Source of the DNA: Pseudomonas putida S13.1.2
GTDB taxonomy: Bacteria > Pseudomonadota > Gammaproteobacteria > Pseudomonadales > Pseudomonadaceae
Assembly: GCF_000498395.2 (NCBI RefSeq)
Contig: NZ_CP010979.1
Coordinates: 4,774,001 to 4,838,000 of the forward strand
Reading direction: 5' to 3'
Length of the DNA stretch: 64,000 nt
Numbering within the stretch: position 1 is the first letter of the stretch; each line of letters starts with the position of its first letter. This document shows positions 34,934 through 43,260 of the stretch, piece after piece. The notes below the pieces were generated by a model, which saw only the letters and a list, made by a program, of their open reading frames with translations, searched no databases and was not told the origin of the DNA. A program made the position numbers and the translations under genes.

Positions 34934-37270
34934 TCAGAAGTCGTAACGGGCGGTGGCGCCGAAGGTGCGCGGGGTGCCGAGCACGCCGGCATAGCCACCG
35001 TTGGCGGAGTTCCACAGACTGGTGAAGTAGGTTTTGTCGCCGGCGTTTTTCACCCACAGCGACAGGTCGACCACGCCATCGCCTTGGTCCAGGCGCACAC
35101 CGGCGGAAAGGTTGACCAGCGCATAGCTGGGGATCTGGCCGAAATCGGAATCGTCGATGGTGCCCACGGCCTTCGAGCGGAAGGCGTAGCTGGCAGTGAC
35201 GTAGGGCTCGACGTGCTGGGTGGCCTGCCACTTGTACTGGGTGTTGAGGTTGGCGATGTACTTGGAGGCGCCGACCACCTGGTGGCCGGACAGGTCGCAG
35301 GTGGCGGTGGCATTGGCCAGGCTCACCTCAGGCGGGCATGGAGCATCCTTGTACTCGGTGTAGCGCACGTCGTTCCACGAGCCGTTGAAGTTGACCGTGA
35401 GGCCACGGATCGGCAGCGCCGTGGCTTCGAACTCCAGGCCGCGCGAGCGCACGCTGCCGGCGTTGGCCAGGTACTGCACGCGGTTGATCTGGTCGTAGAC
35501 GTTGGCCTGGTAGCCATGCACCTCGGCCCAGAACAGGTTGCTGTTGAGTTGCAGGCGACCGTCGAACAGGGTGCTTTTCAGGCCCAGTTCGGCGTTGTTG
35601 ACCCGCTCGGTACCCACCAGCAGCGAATCGGTACCCAGCCGTGGTGCGGCGCCGACGGTAAGGTTGACGCCACCCGACTTCTCGCCGTGGGTCAGGGTGG
35701 CGTAGCCCAGCAGTTGTTCGTTGAAGCGGTAGCTCAGGCCCAGCAAGCCGGAAGGGCTGAAGCTGTACTGGTTGAGGTCACCCGAATCGTAGGCCCCTAT
35801 CCGCGCCTGGCGCGCGGTGGCAGCAGCCCCGGTTACAGCCGCACCACCGTCAGGTGCATCGCGGGTTACCCAGGCGCTCTTTTCTTCATAGGTACCGCGC
35901 ACGCCGGCGGTGAAATCCAGGCGGTCGGTAACATGCCAGGTGCCCTGGGCGAACAGCGCATAGCTGTCAGTATCGATGTGCCCGTCACCAATGGTGTTGA
36001 CGTTGTTCAGCGCACCGGCCGGGGTGAGGTTCCAGACATCCGCCTGCGGCCCGTAGTAAGTGAAGGATTTGTTGTCCAGGTCCTGCTTGAAGTAGTAGGC
36101 ACCCAGCACGTAGTCGAAGGCGCCACCCGTAGGTGAAGCCAGGCGGATTTCTTGCGAGTACTGCTTGTCGCGTACCGATACCCCGGCGCTGTAGAACACC
36201 GGCACGTCCAGGCCATCGTCGTTGCGCGGGGTGAAGTCCCACCAGCGGTAGGCAGTGATCGAAGTCAGGGTGAAATCATTGGGCAGTGTCCAGTTGGCCT
36301 CCACCGAAGTGCCGCCCTGGAACACCGTCACCTGCTGGTCGGCGTCGAAATTGACCTTGCGGTCCTTGCCCGACACCAGCGTCGCACCCGCCTGGGCAGC
36401 CAGGCTTTCGTAGCGGTTGACGCCATTGATGGTGGGGCCGGTGCTGTACAGGCTGAGGATGCCGTTGTTGGAGTCTTCTTCGTTGTATTCGCCAATCCAG
36501 CGCAGGTTGAACGTTTCGCTGGGCTTGAAAAGCAGCTGGGTGCGAAAGCCCTGGCGCTTGCCGCCGTTGAGGTCGTCACCGTTGTGGATGTTCTTCACAT
36601 AGCCGTCGTCTTCGGTGCGGTAGGCACTGATTCGCCCGGCGAGGGTTTCGCTGATCGGCCCCGAGAAGCTGCCCTGGGTTTGCAGATAGCCGTCTTCGCC
36701 AATCGACTGCTGGATGCTGCCTTCGCGGTGGAAGGTGGGCTTGCGCGTGGTGATGTTGAGCACGCCGGCCGTGGTGTTCTTGCCGAACAGCGTGCCCTGC
36801 GGGCCGCGCAGCACTTCCAGCTGCTCCACATCCAGAAGGTCGAATACCGCCATGCCCGGGCGGCCGAGGTAGACGTTGTCCAGGTAGATGCCGACGCTGC
36901 CTTCCAGGCCATCGCTGGCCGGGTTGTTGCCCAGGCCACGGATCGAGATGCTCGACTGGCGTGCATGCACGTAGGCGACGTTGGTGCTGGGCACCAGCTG
37001 TTGCAAATCCTGCACGCGGTAGATGCGCTGGGTTTCCAGGGTTTCGCTGTCCAGCACGCTGATGGGCGTGGGCACGCTTTGCGCGGTTTCTTCACGGCGG
37101 CGGGCATTGACCGTGACGGTGCCGAGCTTGGCTTCCTGCTCTACCGCCGGGGTGGCGCTGGCCGGCTCTTCGGCGAAGCTGCCAGAGGACGCCGCCAGCA
37201 ACACTCCGGCGGCCAAGGGTTGCAAGGTGAAACGCGACGCGCGCGCAGGCCAACGGGAAAGTCCGGACAT
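34934..37270 (-). CDS. sftP: SftP, TonB-dependent receptor for sulfate esters
   Basis: This outer-membrane receptor (778 residues from the ATG at 37270, AAGGAG upstream) imports substrate using TonB energy. It has a signal peptide ending near SFAEE, a TonB box-like LGTVTVNARRREE segment, a plug domain (PISVLDSETLETQ to RGPQGTLFGKNTTAGVLNI) and a 22-strand barrel ending with GATARYDF, a terminal phenylalanine. The divergent SftR gene and following astA match the sft locus known from P. putida S-313, where SftP takes up sulfate esters. The name rests on that context. Confidence 0.85.
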   Translation of the reverse strand: MSGLSRWPARASRFTLQPLAAGVLLAASSGSFAEEPASATPAVEQEAKLGTVTVNARRREETAQSVPTPISVLDSETLETQRIYRVQDLQQLVPSTNVAYVHARQSSISIRGLGNNPASDGLEGSVGIYLDNVYLGRPGMAVFDLLDVEQLEVLRGPQGTLFGKNTTAGVLNITTRKPTFHREGSIQQSIGEDGYLQTQGSFSGPISETLAGRISAYRTEDDGYVKNIHNGDDLNGGKRQGFRTQLLFKPSETFNLRWIGEYNEEDSNNGILSLYSTGPTINGVNRYESLAAQAGATLVSGKDRKVNFDADQQVTVFQGGTSVEANWTLPNDFTLTSITAYRWWDFTPRNDDGLDVPVFYSAGVSVRDKQYSQEIRLASPTGGAFDYVLGAYYFKQDLDNKSFTYYGPQADVWNLTPAGALNNVNTIGDGHIDTDSYALFAQGTWHVTDRLDFTAGVRGTYEEKSAWVTRDAPDGGAAVTGAAATARQARIGAYDSGDLNQYSFSPSGLLGLSYRFNEQLLGYATLTHGEKSGGVNLTVGAAPRLGTDSLLVGTERVNNAELGLKSTLFDGRLQLNSNLFWAEVHGYQANVYDQINRVQYLANAGSVRSRGLEFEATALPIRGLTVNFNGSWNDVRYTEYKDAPCPPEVSLANATATCDLSGHQVVGASKYIANLNTQYKWQATQHVEPYVTASYAFRSKAVGTIDDSDFGQIPSYALVNLSAGVRLDQGDGVVDLSLWVKNAGDKTYFTSLWNSANGGYAGVLGTPRTFGATARYDF

Positions 37271-37462
37271 GCAAATGCTCCTTGAGGCGTGGGCCCTGGC
37301 GAGCATTTCCGTTGGCGGAACCGAATCGCGGTCAGTCGGGCTTATATTCTTTTAAGTGATATAAATATTTGTAATTCATATTTAGTGGAATAAGTAACAC
37401 CCTTTATAAGGGGACTCACCCTTGTCAGCAATTGCATTTGACCGAAGGTTTTAATGTAAAAA
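37271..37462. promoter_or_regulatory. Divergent promoter region sftP / sftR
   Basis: This 192-bp region between divergently transcribed genes is strongly AT-rich from 37345 to 37405. It includes GTGGAATAA at 37385-37393, the reverse of a TTATTCCAC motif. A LysR-type regulator normally binds such a region to control both genes; CysB could also act. The sites themselves are inferred. Confidence 0.55.
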
Positions 37463-38377
37463 ATGCATATCGATCTGCGTCAGCTGCGCCACTACATCGC
37501 CCTTGTCGAGCACCGCAGTTTCGTGGCCGCTGCCGCGGCGGTGAACCTGTCGCAATCGGCCTTCAGCCGCAGCATCCAGACCCTGGAGCACAACATTGGC
37601 TGCCGCCTGGTGGACCGCGCCAGCAAGGAACTCGCGCCCACGCGCCAAGGCTTGCTGGTGCTGGAGCATTCGCGGCGGCTGGTGCATGGGGCGCACAACC
37701 TGGTCAACGAGATCCACCAGTTCAATGGCGCCACCACCGGGGTGGTACGCTTTGGCTCCGGCCCTGCGCCAGCCGGCGGCCTGGTGCCGCGCGCGGTAGC
37801 GCGCTTCGTGGCCGAGTACCCGGCGGCGCGCACCTGCTTCCAGGTGGACAATTGGCAGGCGCTGAACCGCAAGCTGGTGGCCGAAGAGATCGAGTTCTTT
37901 GTCGCCGACACCCGCCAGTTCGAGTCTGACCCGGACTACCAGGTGCACAAGCTGACACCACAGCGCTGGCATTTCTGCTGCCGCGCCGGGCACCCGCTGA
38001 CCGAGCAGGAGGCCGTGCAGGCGCGCGACCTGTTCGACTTCCCGATGGCCACTACCTTCCGCCCGCCGAACATCCGCAAGATCCTCAGCGACCTCAGCGG
38101 GCGGCAGGACTTCTTGCCAGCGGTGGAGTGCGAGCACGGGTATGCGTTGCTGAATGTGGTGATGCATTCGGACACCATCGGCATTGCCTGCAATGCCAAC
38201 TTGCGGCCATATCAACGCGAGGGCGGGTTGGTGAAGTTGAAGCTGGCAGACCTGACGCCCGAGCAGGAAGAGGCGTGCCATACCCGCTATGGGGTGGTAA
38301 GCCGGGTGGGGTATGGTTTGTCGCCGTTGGCGCAGGGGCTGGTCAGGCAGTTGATCGCCTGTGATACCGGGTTGTGA
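37463..38377 (+). CDS. sftR: SftR, LysR-type regulator of sulfate-ester genes
   Basis: This LysR-family transcription factor (304 residues) has an N-terminal winged helix-turn-helix (residues about 4-63: LRQLRHYIALVEHRSF, SQSAFSRSIQTLE, RLVDRASKELAPT) and a C-terminal effector-binding domain. It is divergent from sftP. In P. putida S-313 the regulator at this position, SftR, represses the sulfate-ester genes and responds to sulfate esters; the assignment here is by locus match. Confidence 0.87.
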   Translation: MHIDLRQLRHYIALVEHRSFVAAAAAVNLSQSAFSRSIQTLEHNIGCRLVDRASKELAPTRQGLLVLEHSRRLVHGAHNLVNEIHQFNGATTGVVRFGSGPAPAGGLVPRAVARFVAEYPAARTCFQVDNWQALNRKLVAEEIEFFVADTRQFESDPDYQVHKLTPQRWHFCCRAGHPLTEQEAVQARDLFDFPMATTFRPPNIRKILSDLSGRQDFLPAVECEHGYALLNVVMHSDTIGIACNANLRPYQREGGLVKLKLADLTPEQEEACHTRYGVVSRVGYGLSPLAQGLVRQLIACDTGL

Positions 38378-38382
38378 CGGGC

Positions 38383-38490
38383 GGGGGCTTCGCCCCCGAA
38401 TCGCCGGCAAGCCAGCTCCCACAAGATCACCGCTGCCTCCTGCCCTGTGAGTTACCTGTGAGGTACCTGTGGGAGCTGGCTTGCCGGCGA
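38383..38490. repeat. Hairpin plus paired CGCCGGCAAGCCAGC-type palindromic repeat
   Basis: A GGGGGC-TTC-GCCCCC hairpin (38383-38397) follows sftR and probably ends its transcript. A REP pair at 38401-38490 comes next, between convergent sftR and atsK. Confidence 0.88.
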
Positions 38491-38517
38491 AAGGGCCGCA
38501 AAGCGGCCCCGGCAATA

Positions 38518-39423
38518 TCAGCCTTTACGGGTAGTCCGGCTCAACTGGCCATCCACACCCACCGGCACCTCCCCTGCCAAGGTCACACGCCGCACCACAC
38601 GCGGCTGGGTGCCGTAATCATCCACCGCATAATGCTGCGTCGCGCGGTTATCCCAGATCGCCACGTCCCCCGCCTGCCAGCGCCAGCGCACGGTGTTTTC
38701 CAGGCGCGTCACATGCCCCTGGAGCACAGCGAACAGGTGCTGCGAATCCGCCAGCGAATACCCCTTGATGCGCTTCACGAAATGCCCCAGTTGCAGCGCC
38801 CGCTCACCACTGATCGGGTGCACACGCACTACCGGGTGCTCGGTCTCGTAAACGGTCGATGTGAACACCTTGCGATAGCGCTCCAGCTTGGCCGGGTCGA
38901 CATCCGGCTTGATGCTGGCATAGTCGTATTCGTTGCTGTGCACCGCCCACAGCTTGTCGGCCAGCTCGCGCAGCGGTTCGGGCAGTTCCTGATAAGCCGC
39001 AGCCGTGTTGGCCCAAACGGTATCGCCACCCGAAGCCGGCGCTACCACGCTGCGCAGGATCGAGGCCTTGGGGTAGGCGTCGACGAAGGTTACGTCGGTG
39101 TGCCAGGAGTTGGCCCGCTGGCCTTCGGCGCCATCGAGTTGCAGCAGGTAGCTGGTGCCATCCACCACCGGTACGGTGGGGTGGGCGACCGGCTCGCCGA
39201 GCAGTTTGGCAAAGCCTTCCTGGCTCTGGTCATCCAGGTGGGTCTGATCGCGGAAGAAGATCACCTTGTGCTGTACCAGTGCAGCCTGGATAGCCTCGAT
39301 GGTGGCGGCATCGAGGTCGGCGGACAGTTGCACACCGCGGATTTCGGCGCCGATACGGCCGGCAACCGGGTGAATGTCGAGTTCGAGCGTTTGTGGCGCG
39401 GTGGCCAGGGCGGCATTGCTCAT
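38518..39423 (-). CDS. atsK: AtsK, 2-oxoglutarate-dependent alkylsulfatase
   Basis: This Fe(II)/2-oxoglutarate dioxygenase (301 residues) cleaves medium-chain alkyl sulfate esters oxidatively to aldehyde and sulfate. From the ATG at 39423 (AAGGA upstream) the iron ligands fall at H108 and D110 (SWHTDVTF) with the distal histidine in RATQHYAVDDYG, matching the numbering I remember for the characterised P. putida S-313 enzyme, to which the whole sequence looks nearly identical. It has no internal methionine and no cysteine. Confidence 0.95.
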   Translation of the reverse strand: MSNAALATAPQTLELDIHPVAGRIGAEIRGVQLSADLDAATIEAIQAALVQHKVIFFRDQTHLDDQSQEGFAKLLGEPVAHPTVPVVDGTSYLLQLDGAEGQRANSWHTDVTFVDAYPKASILRSVVAPASGGDTVWANTAAAYQELPEPLRELADKLWAVHSNEYDYASIKPDVDPAKLERYRKVFTSTVYETEHPVVRVHPISGERALQLGHFVKRIKGYSLADSQHLFAVLQGHVTRLENTVRWRWQAGDVAIWDNRATQHYAVDDYGTQPRVVRRVTLAGEVPVGVDGQLSRTTRKG

Positions 39424-39463
39424 GGTCGTGGTCCTTGCGGTCATTGTCGGGTTTTTTGAAGGT

Positions 39464-40501
39464 TTAGCGGGCGGCCTGCACGGCCTGTTCCTGTTTCAGC
39501 GCAGCATCGAGGAAGCGTGGCTCGACCCAGTCGGCGACCTGGAAGCCACGGCGGATCAGGCGCTCCTTGGCAGCCAGGTCCACGCCCTTCTGCAACTGGC
39601 CTACGAAGTCAGCGTCCAGGCGCGGGTCGAAGTAGTGGGCAAGGTCTTCTTTGGCCAGGTCATCGCTGAGGATGGTGCGCGGCCAGTTGGCGTTGCTGGC
39701 CACAAGATCGATATAGGCCTGGCGGTTGTGTTCATCGCGCAGCCAGGTACTGGCGTGCTCCTGGGCGTTGACCAGGCGCTGGACCAGCTCGGGGTATTTA
39801 CGGATGAAATCGCCGGTGCCCAGCAGCACTGCCTGGGTGCTGCCGGCGCCTTCCAGGTCACGCGAATTGACCGGCAGTTCGACCAGCCCGCGCTCACGCA
39901 GCGACAGCAGGTTGGACAGCCCCCAGGTGGCGTCAATCTGCTTGGCGGCCAGTGCGGCGTTGGCGGCGTTGAAGTCCAGGTTGATGACTTTCAGCTCGCG
40001 TTCGGTCAGCCCTTGGCTGGCCAGAGCGCTGGCGAACGACAGCTGGTTGGCTGTGCCGCGGAACACCGCCACGCGCTTGCCCTTGAGGTCCTGCAGGGTC
40101 TTGATGCCAGAGCCGGGCACCACGCCCAGGTAGCTTTTGACCCCACGCACCCCCGCCGACAACACGCGGGTGTCCAGGCCGTTGGCCTTGCCGACGATCG
40201 CGGCCAGGTCGCCCAGATAGGCGAAGTCGGCCTGGCCGTTGGCCAGCGCCTCGTTCACCACAGGCCCGGCGCCTTTGAAAAAATGCCAGTCGATGCGAAT
40301 GCCGTCCTTGGCAAATTCCTTCTCTAGCAGCTGCTGGTCACGCAGCACATCGACCACCCCACCGGCGCTGGGCTTGCTGCCGGCACTGAGGTCGGGCACG
40401 GCGATGCGGATGCTTTCTGGCTTGGCGGGTTCAGCCGCGTGGGCACCGAGGGTGAAGGCCAGCCCAAGGGCGGTGATCAGGTGGCGCAACGGGGTTTTCA
40501 T
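39464..40501 (-). CDS. atsR: AtsR, periplasmic sulfate-ester-binding protein
   Basis: This is the solute-binding protein of the AtsRBC importer (345 residues). It has a signal peptide ending GAHAA near residue 23 and an SsuA/NMT1-like fold (SIRIAVPDLSAGSKPSAGG, ALANGQADFAYLGDLAA, RGTANQLSFASALA). It has no methionine besides the initiator and no cysteine. It is cotranscribed with atsK (40-bp gap) and divergent from atsBC, an unusual split of one ABC transporter over two strands. Confidence 0.92.
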   Translation of the reverse strand: MKTPLRHLITALGLAFTLGAHAAEPAKPESIRIAVPDLSAGSKPSAGGVVDVLRDQQLLEKEFAKDGIRIDWHFFKGAGPVVNEALANGQADFAYLGDLAAIVGKANGLDTRVLSAGVRGVKSYLGVVPGSGIKTLQDLKGKRVAVFRGTANQLSFASALASQGLTERELKVINLDFNAANAALAAKQIDATWGLSNLLSLRERGLVELPVNSRDLEGAGSTQAVLLGTGDFIRKYPELVQRLVNAQEHASTWLRDEHNRQAYIDLVASNANWPRTILSDDLAKEDLAHYFDPRLDADFVGQLQKGVDLAAKERLIRRGFQVADWVEPRFLDAALKQEQAVQAAR

Positions 40502-40798
40502 GGCAAGGCTCCTTGGCAGGCTGCCACCGGCGAAGGCCGGCGCTTTGGCCAGAAGCTAGGCAGGTCTGGTTAGAACCTACAAAGATCAAAACTTCATTTT
40601 TTAGTAACTGAAAGGCATAAACCAAGCGGCATGCGGGCCTGCGGGGAGCTTGCGGAAAACGCATGGAAAATATGAGGAAAACGCAACGGCGGGGGGCTTC
40701 CGTATGCACGGGGCGCATGCTCTTATCTCTTGAAAGTCACTTTTTGGTTTTTCTAATTCCATAAGTGAATAACCTAACAACGCTTCGAGAGATGGCTG
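40502..40798. promoter_or_regulatory. Divergent promoter region atsR / atsB
   Basis: This 297-bp region separates the divergent atsRK and atsBC units. It includes TAATTCCATAAGTGAATAAC at 40754-40773, a partial inverted repeat sharing the TTATTCCAT-like core with the ssu promoter. I infer a shared sulfur-responsive control region. Confidence 0.55.
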
Positions 40799-42400
40799 AT
40801 GAATGGAGTTCTGAGCAGGAATCGGAGGTGGCTTCGGGGGCCGCTTCGCGGCCCTATCGCGACACAAGGCCGCTCCCACATAGGCCGTGAGCGCTTGTTG
40901 CCTTGGTTGTTACCTGTGCTGATTGCGCTGCTGTGGGTGGTGGCGAGCCGGCAGCACTGGATGAGCGAGCAGATCCTGCCGGCACCGGCGCTGGTGTGGC
41001 AGAGCGCGCTGGAGTTTGGCTCCGGGGAGCTGTGGGGGCACCTGTGGATAAGCCTGCAACGGCTGTTCTGGGGGCTGGCGGCGGGCATTGCCAGCGGCTT
41101 GCTGCTGGGTGTGTGGCTGGGGGCTTCGCGGCGGGCACAGAGGCTGGTGCTGCCGACCTTCGTGGCGCTGGCCCAGATCCCTACGCTGGCCTGGATTCCG
41201 TTGTTCATGCTGTTCTTCGGCATCGGCGAGCTGCTCAAGCTGGTGGTGCTGGTAAAAGCCGTGGTGGTCCCCGTTACCTTGCACACGCTGGTGGGTGTGC
41301 GCGATGCCCAGCCAAAACTGCGTGAGGCCGCTGCGGCTCTACGCCTGCCCAGGCACCTGCTGCTCCTGCGCCTGTTACTGCCAGCTGCCCTGCCCGCCTT
41401 CCTCACGGGTGTGCGCCTGGCCCTGGCCACCGGCTGGACCTCGCTGTTGGCGGTCGAGTTGCTGGCCTCCAGCGAAGGGATCGGTTACCTGATGGTGTGG
41501 GGGCGGCAACTGTTCATGCTCGACCTGGTGATGTTGTGCATTCTGGTGATCGGCCTGGTCGGCGCTGTGCTGGAGCGCAGCTTCTCAGCCCTGGAAAAGC
41601 GCCTGCTGTATTGGCCGCAGCCGGCCACTGGCGAGCAGCAGCGCGGGCCTGTGCCACGCGGCTGGCAAAGCCTGCTGCTGCCCTTGGGGCTATTGGCGCT
41701 GTGGCAGGCCAGCAATAGCTTTGGCTGGGTTGACCCGAACATCCTCACCTCGCCACTTGAGGTACTGCGCACGCTGTTGGTCGGCCTGGCCGATGGGTCG
41801 CTGCCGCAAGCCTTGTTGCTGAGCCTGCAACGCACCCTGAGCGGCCTGTTGCTGGGCGGCGCCGCGGGCTTGCTGGGCGGATTGCTGCTGGGGCTTTCCA
41901 GCACAGCCGAACGCCTCTTCGGGCCGAGCCTGTCGGCCTTGCGCCAAGTTGCACTGTTCGCCTGGGTGCCATTGCTGACTGCGTGGTTCGGCCTGGGTGA
42001 AGGGGCCAAGCTTGTGTTCGTTGGCCTGGCCGCATTCTTCCCGCTGCTGATCGCTACCCAGCGCGGTATCGCCAGCCTTTCGCCACAACTGGGCGAAGCG
42101 GCCCGCACCCTGCGCCTGAACCTGTGGCAACGCCTGCGTCTGCTGGTGCTGCCTGGCGCGGCACCGGCGATTTTCGCCGGCCTGCGCCTGTCGCTGATCT
42201 ACGCCTGGCTGGGCACCATCGGCGCCGAATACTTCATGCCGTCGGACGGCGGCATCGCCAGCCTGATGATCGGCGCCCAGCAACTGTTCCGCATGGACCA
42301 GGTGATGGCCGCCATGGTCCTGATCGGCCTGGTCGGCGCCCTGCTCGGCACCCTTGGACAACGCCTTGAATCGCGCGCCACGCGCTGGAGAACCGCATGA
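40799..42400 (+). CDS. atsB: AtsB, fused double permease of the sulfate-ester ABC transporter
   Basis: This inner-membrane permease (533 residues as drawn) consists of two tandem SsuC/TauC-like permease domains, each with about six helices and its own EAA loop (LREAAAALRLPRHLLLLRLLLPAALP, and LGEAARTLRLNLWQRLRLLVLPGAAP). A single polypeptide thus supplies both halves of the channel. The start is uncertain: the first 30 codons read through a REP half-element (40837-40882) and no clear ribosome site marks the ATG at 40799; a TTG near 40893 is possible. It overlaps atsC by 4 bp. Confidence 0.85.
   Translation: MNGVLSRNRRWLRGPLRGPIATQGRSHIGRERLLPWLLPVLIALLWVVASRQHWMSEQILPAPALVWQSALEFGSGELWGHLWISLQRLFWGLAAGIASGLLLGVWLGASRRAQRLVLPTFVALAQIPTLAWIPLFMLFFGIGELLKLVVLVKAVVVPVTLHTLVGVRDAQPKLREAAAALRLPRHLLLLRLLLPAALPAFLTGVRLALATGWTSLLAVELLASSEGIGYLMVWGRQLFMLDLVMLCILVIGLVGAVLERSFSALEKRLLYWPQPATGEQQRGPVPRGWQSLLLPLGLLALWQASNSFGWVDPNILTSPLEVLRTLLVGLADGSLPQALLLSLQRTLSGLLLGGAAGLLGGLLLGLSSTAERLFGPSLSALRQVALFAWVPLLTAWFGLGEGAKLVFVGLAAFFPLLIATQRGIASLSPQLGEAARTLRLNLWQRLRLLVLPGAAPAIFAGLRLSLIYAWLGTIGAEYFMPSDGGIASLMIGAQQLFRMDQVMAAMVLIGLVGALLGTLGQRLESRATRWRTA
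40837..40882. repeat. Single REP half-element overlapping the 5' end of atsB
   Basis: The sequence GGGGGCCGCTTCGCGGCCCT followed by ATCGCGACACAAGGCCGCTC matches one arm of the repeats at 4488 and 7209. No partner arm is nearby. It is translated in the drawn frame as RGPLRGPIATQGRS, a signature of repeat-derived peptide. Confidence 0.85.
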
Positions 42401-43260
42401 ACGCATTCAACACTTCGCACCTGCAGGCGGCCAACCAGCCCGACAGCACCCCGCCTATTGTCAGCTTCGAGGGGGTCGGCAAGGTATTCAGCGTGGACGG
42501 CCAGCCGCTCGAGGCTATCCGCAACTTCAACCTGTCGATCAACGAGGGCGAGTTCATCGCCATCGTCGGGGCTTCCGGTTGCGGCAAGTCCACCCTGCTA
42601 CGGCTGTTGGTGGGGCTGGATACCGAATACAGCGGCAGCATCCGCGTCGATGGCCGCGCTGTCAGCGGCATTGGTGGCGAACGCGGCATCGTGTTCCAGG
42701 AGCACCGGCTGTTCCCATGGTTGAACGTGGAACAGAACATTGCCTTGGGGCTGGTCAACGAGTCGCTCACTCAGGGTGAACGCGCCCGGCGGGTGCATGA
42801 ATTCGTGCAACTGGTGGGGCTGGTCGGCTTCGAATCGGCTTATCCACACCAGTTGTCGGGCGGCATGGCGCAGCGCGTGGCAATTGCCCGTGGCCTGGTA
42901 GCCAGCCCGCGTATCCTGCTGCTCGACGAGCCGTTCGGCGCCCTGGATGCCCTGACCCGCCAGCAACTGCAGGACGAGCTGCTGGCCATTCGCGAACGGG
43001 CAGGTATCACAACCTTGCTGGTGACTCACGATGCCGAGGAGGCGACGTACCTGGCTGATCGGGTTGTGGTGCTGGAACCACGCCCGGGCAGGATCAAATC
43101 GGTGGTCGAGATAGACCTGCCGCACCCACGGTTGCGCACCGGTGTTGCACTGCATGGGCTACGCGAGAAGGTGCTGCACCAGATCACCGGGGATGGCGGC
43201 TACCTGCCACCGCCGGTGCGACGGGTCGAAGGGCTGCGGCCGGAGCTGATTGCATTGTGA
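42397..43260 (+). CDS. atsC: AtsC, sulfate-ester ABC transporter ATP-binding protein
   Basis: This ATPase (287 residues) has Walker A GASGCGKST at about 58-66, signature LSGGMAQR, Walker B ILLLDEPFGALDALT and H-loop LLVTHDAEEA. It is coupled to atsB by an ATGA overlap. Its last 61 bp overlap the 3' end of the convergent DUF971 gene. Confidence 0.93.
   Translation: MNAFNTSHLQAANQPDSTPPIVSFEGVGKVFSVDGQPLEAIRNFNLSINEGEFIAIVGASGCGKSTLLRLLVGLDTEYSGSIRVDGRAVSGIGGERGIVFQEHRLFPWLNVEQNIALGLVNESLTQGERARRVHEFVQLVGLVGFESAYPHQLSGGMAQRVAIARGLVASPRILLLDEPFGALDALTRQQLQDELLAIRERAGITTLLVTHDAEEATYLADRVVVLEPRPGRIKSVVEIDLPHPRLRTGVALHGLREKVLHQITGDGGYLPPPVRRVEGLRPELIAL

Noticed and set aside
33240..35231. Longer 663-codon version of the arylsulfotransferase frame
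   Set aside because: The extra 105 codons lie inside sftP in another frame and resemble no family; a strong ribosome site marks the ATG at 34916.
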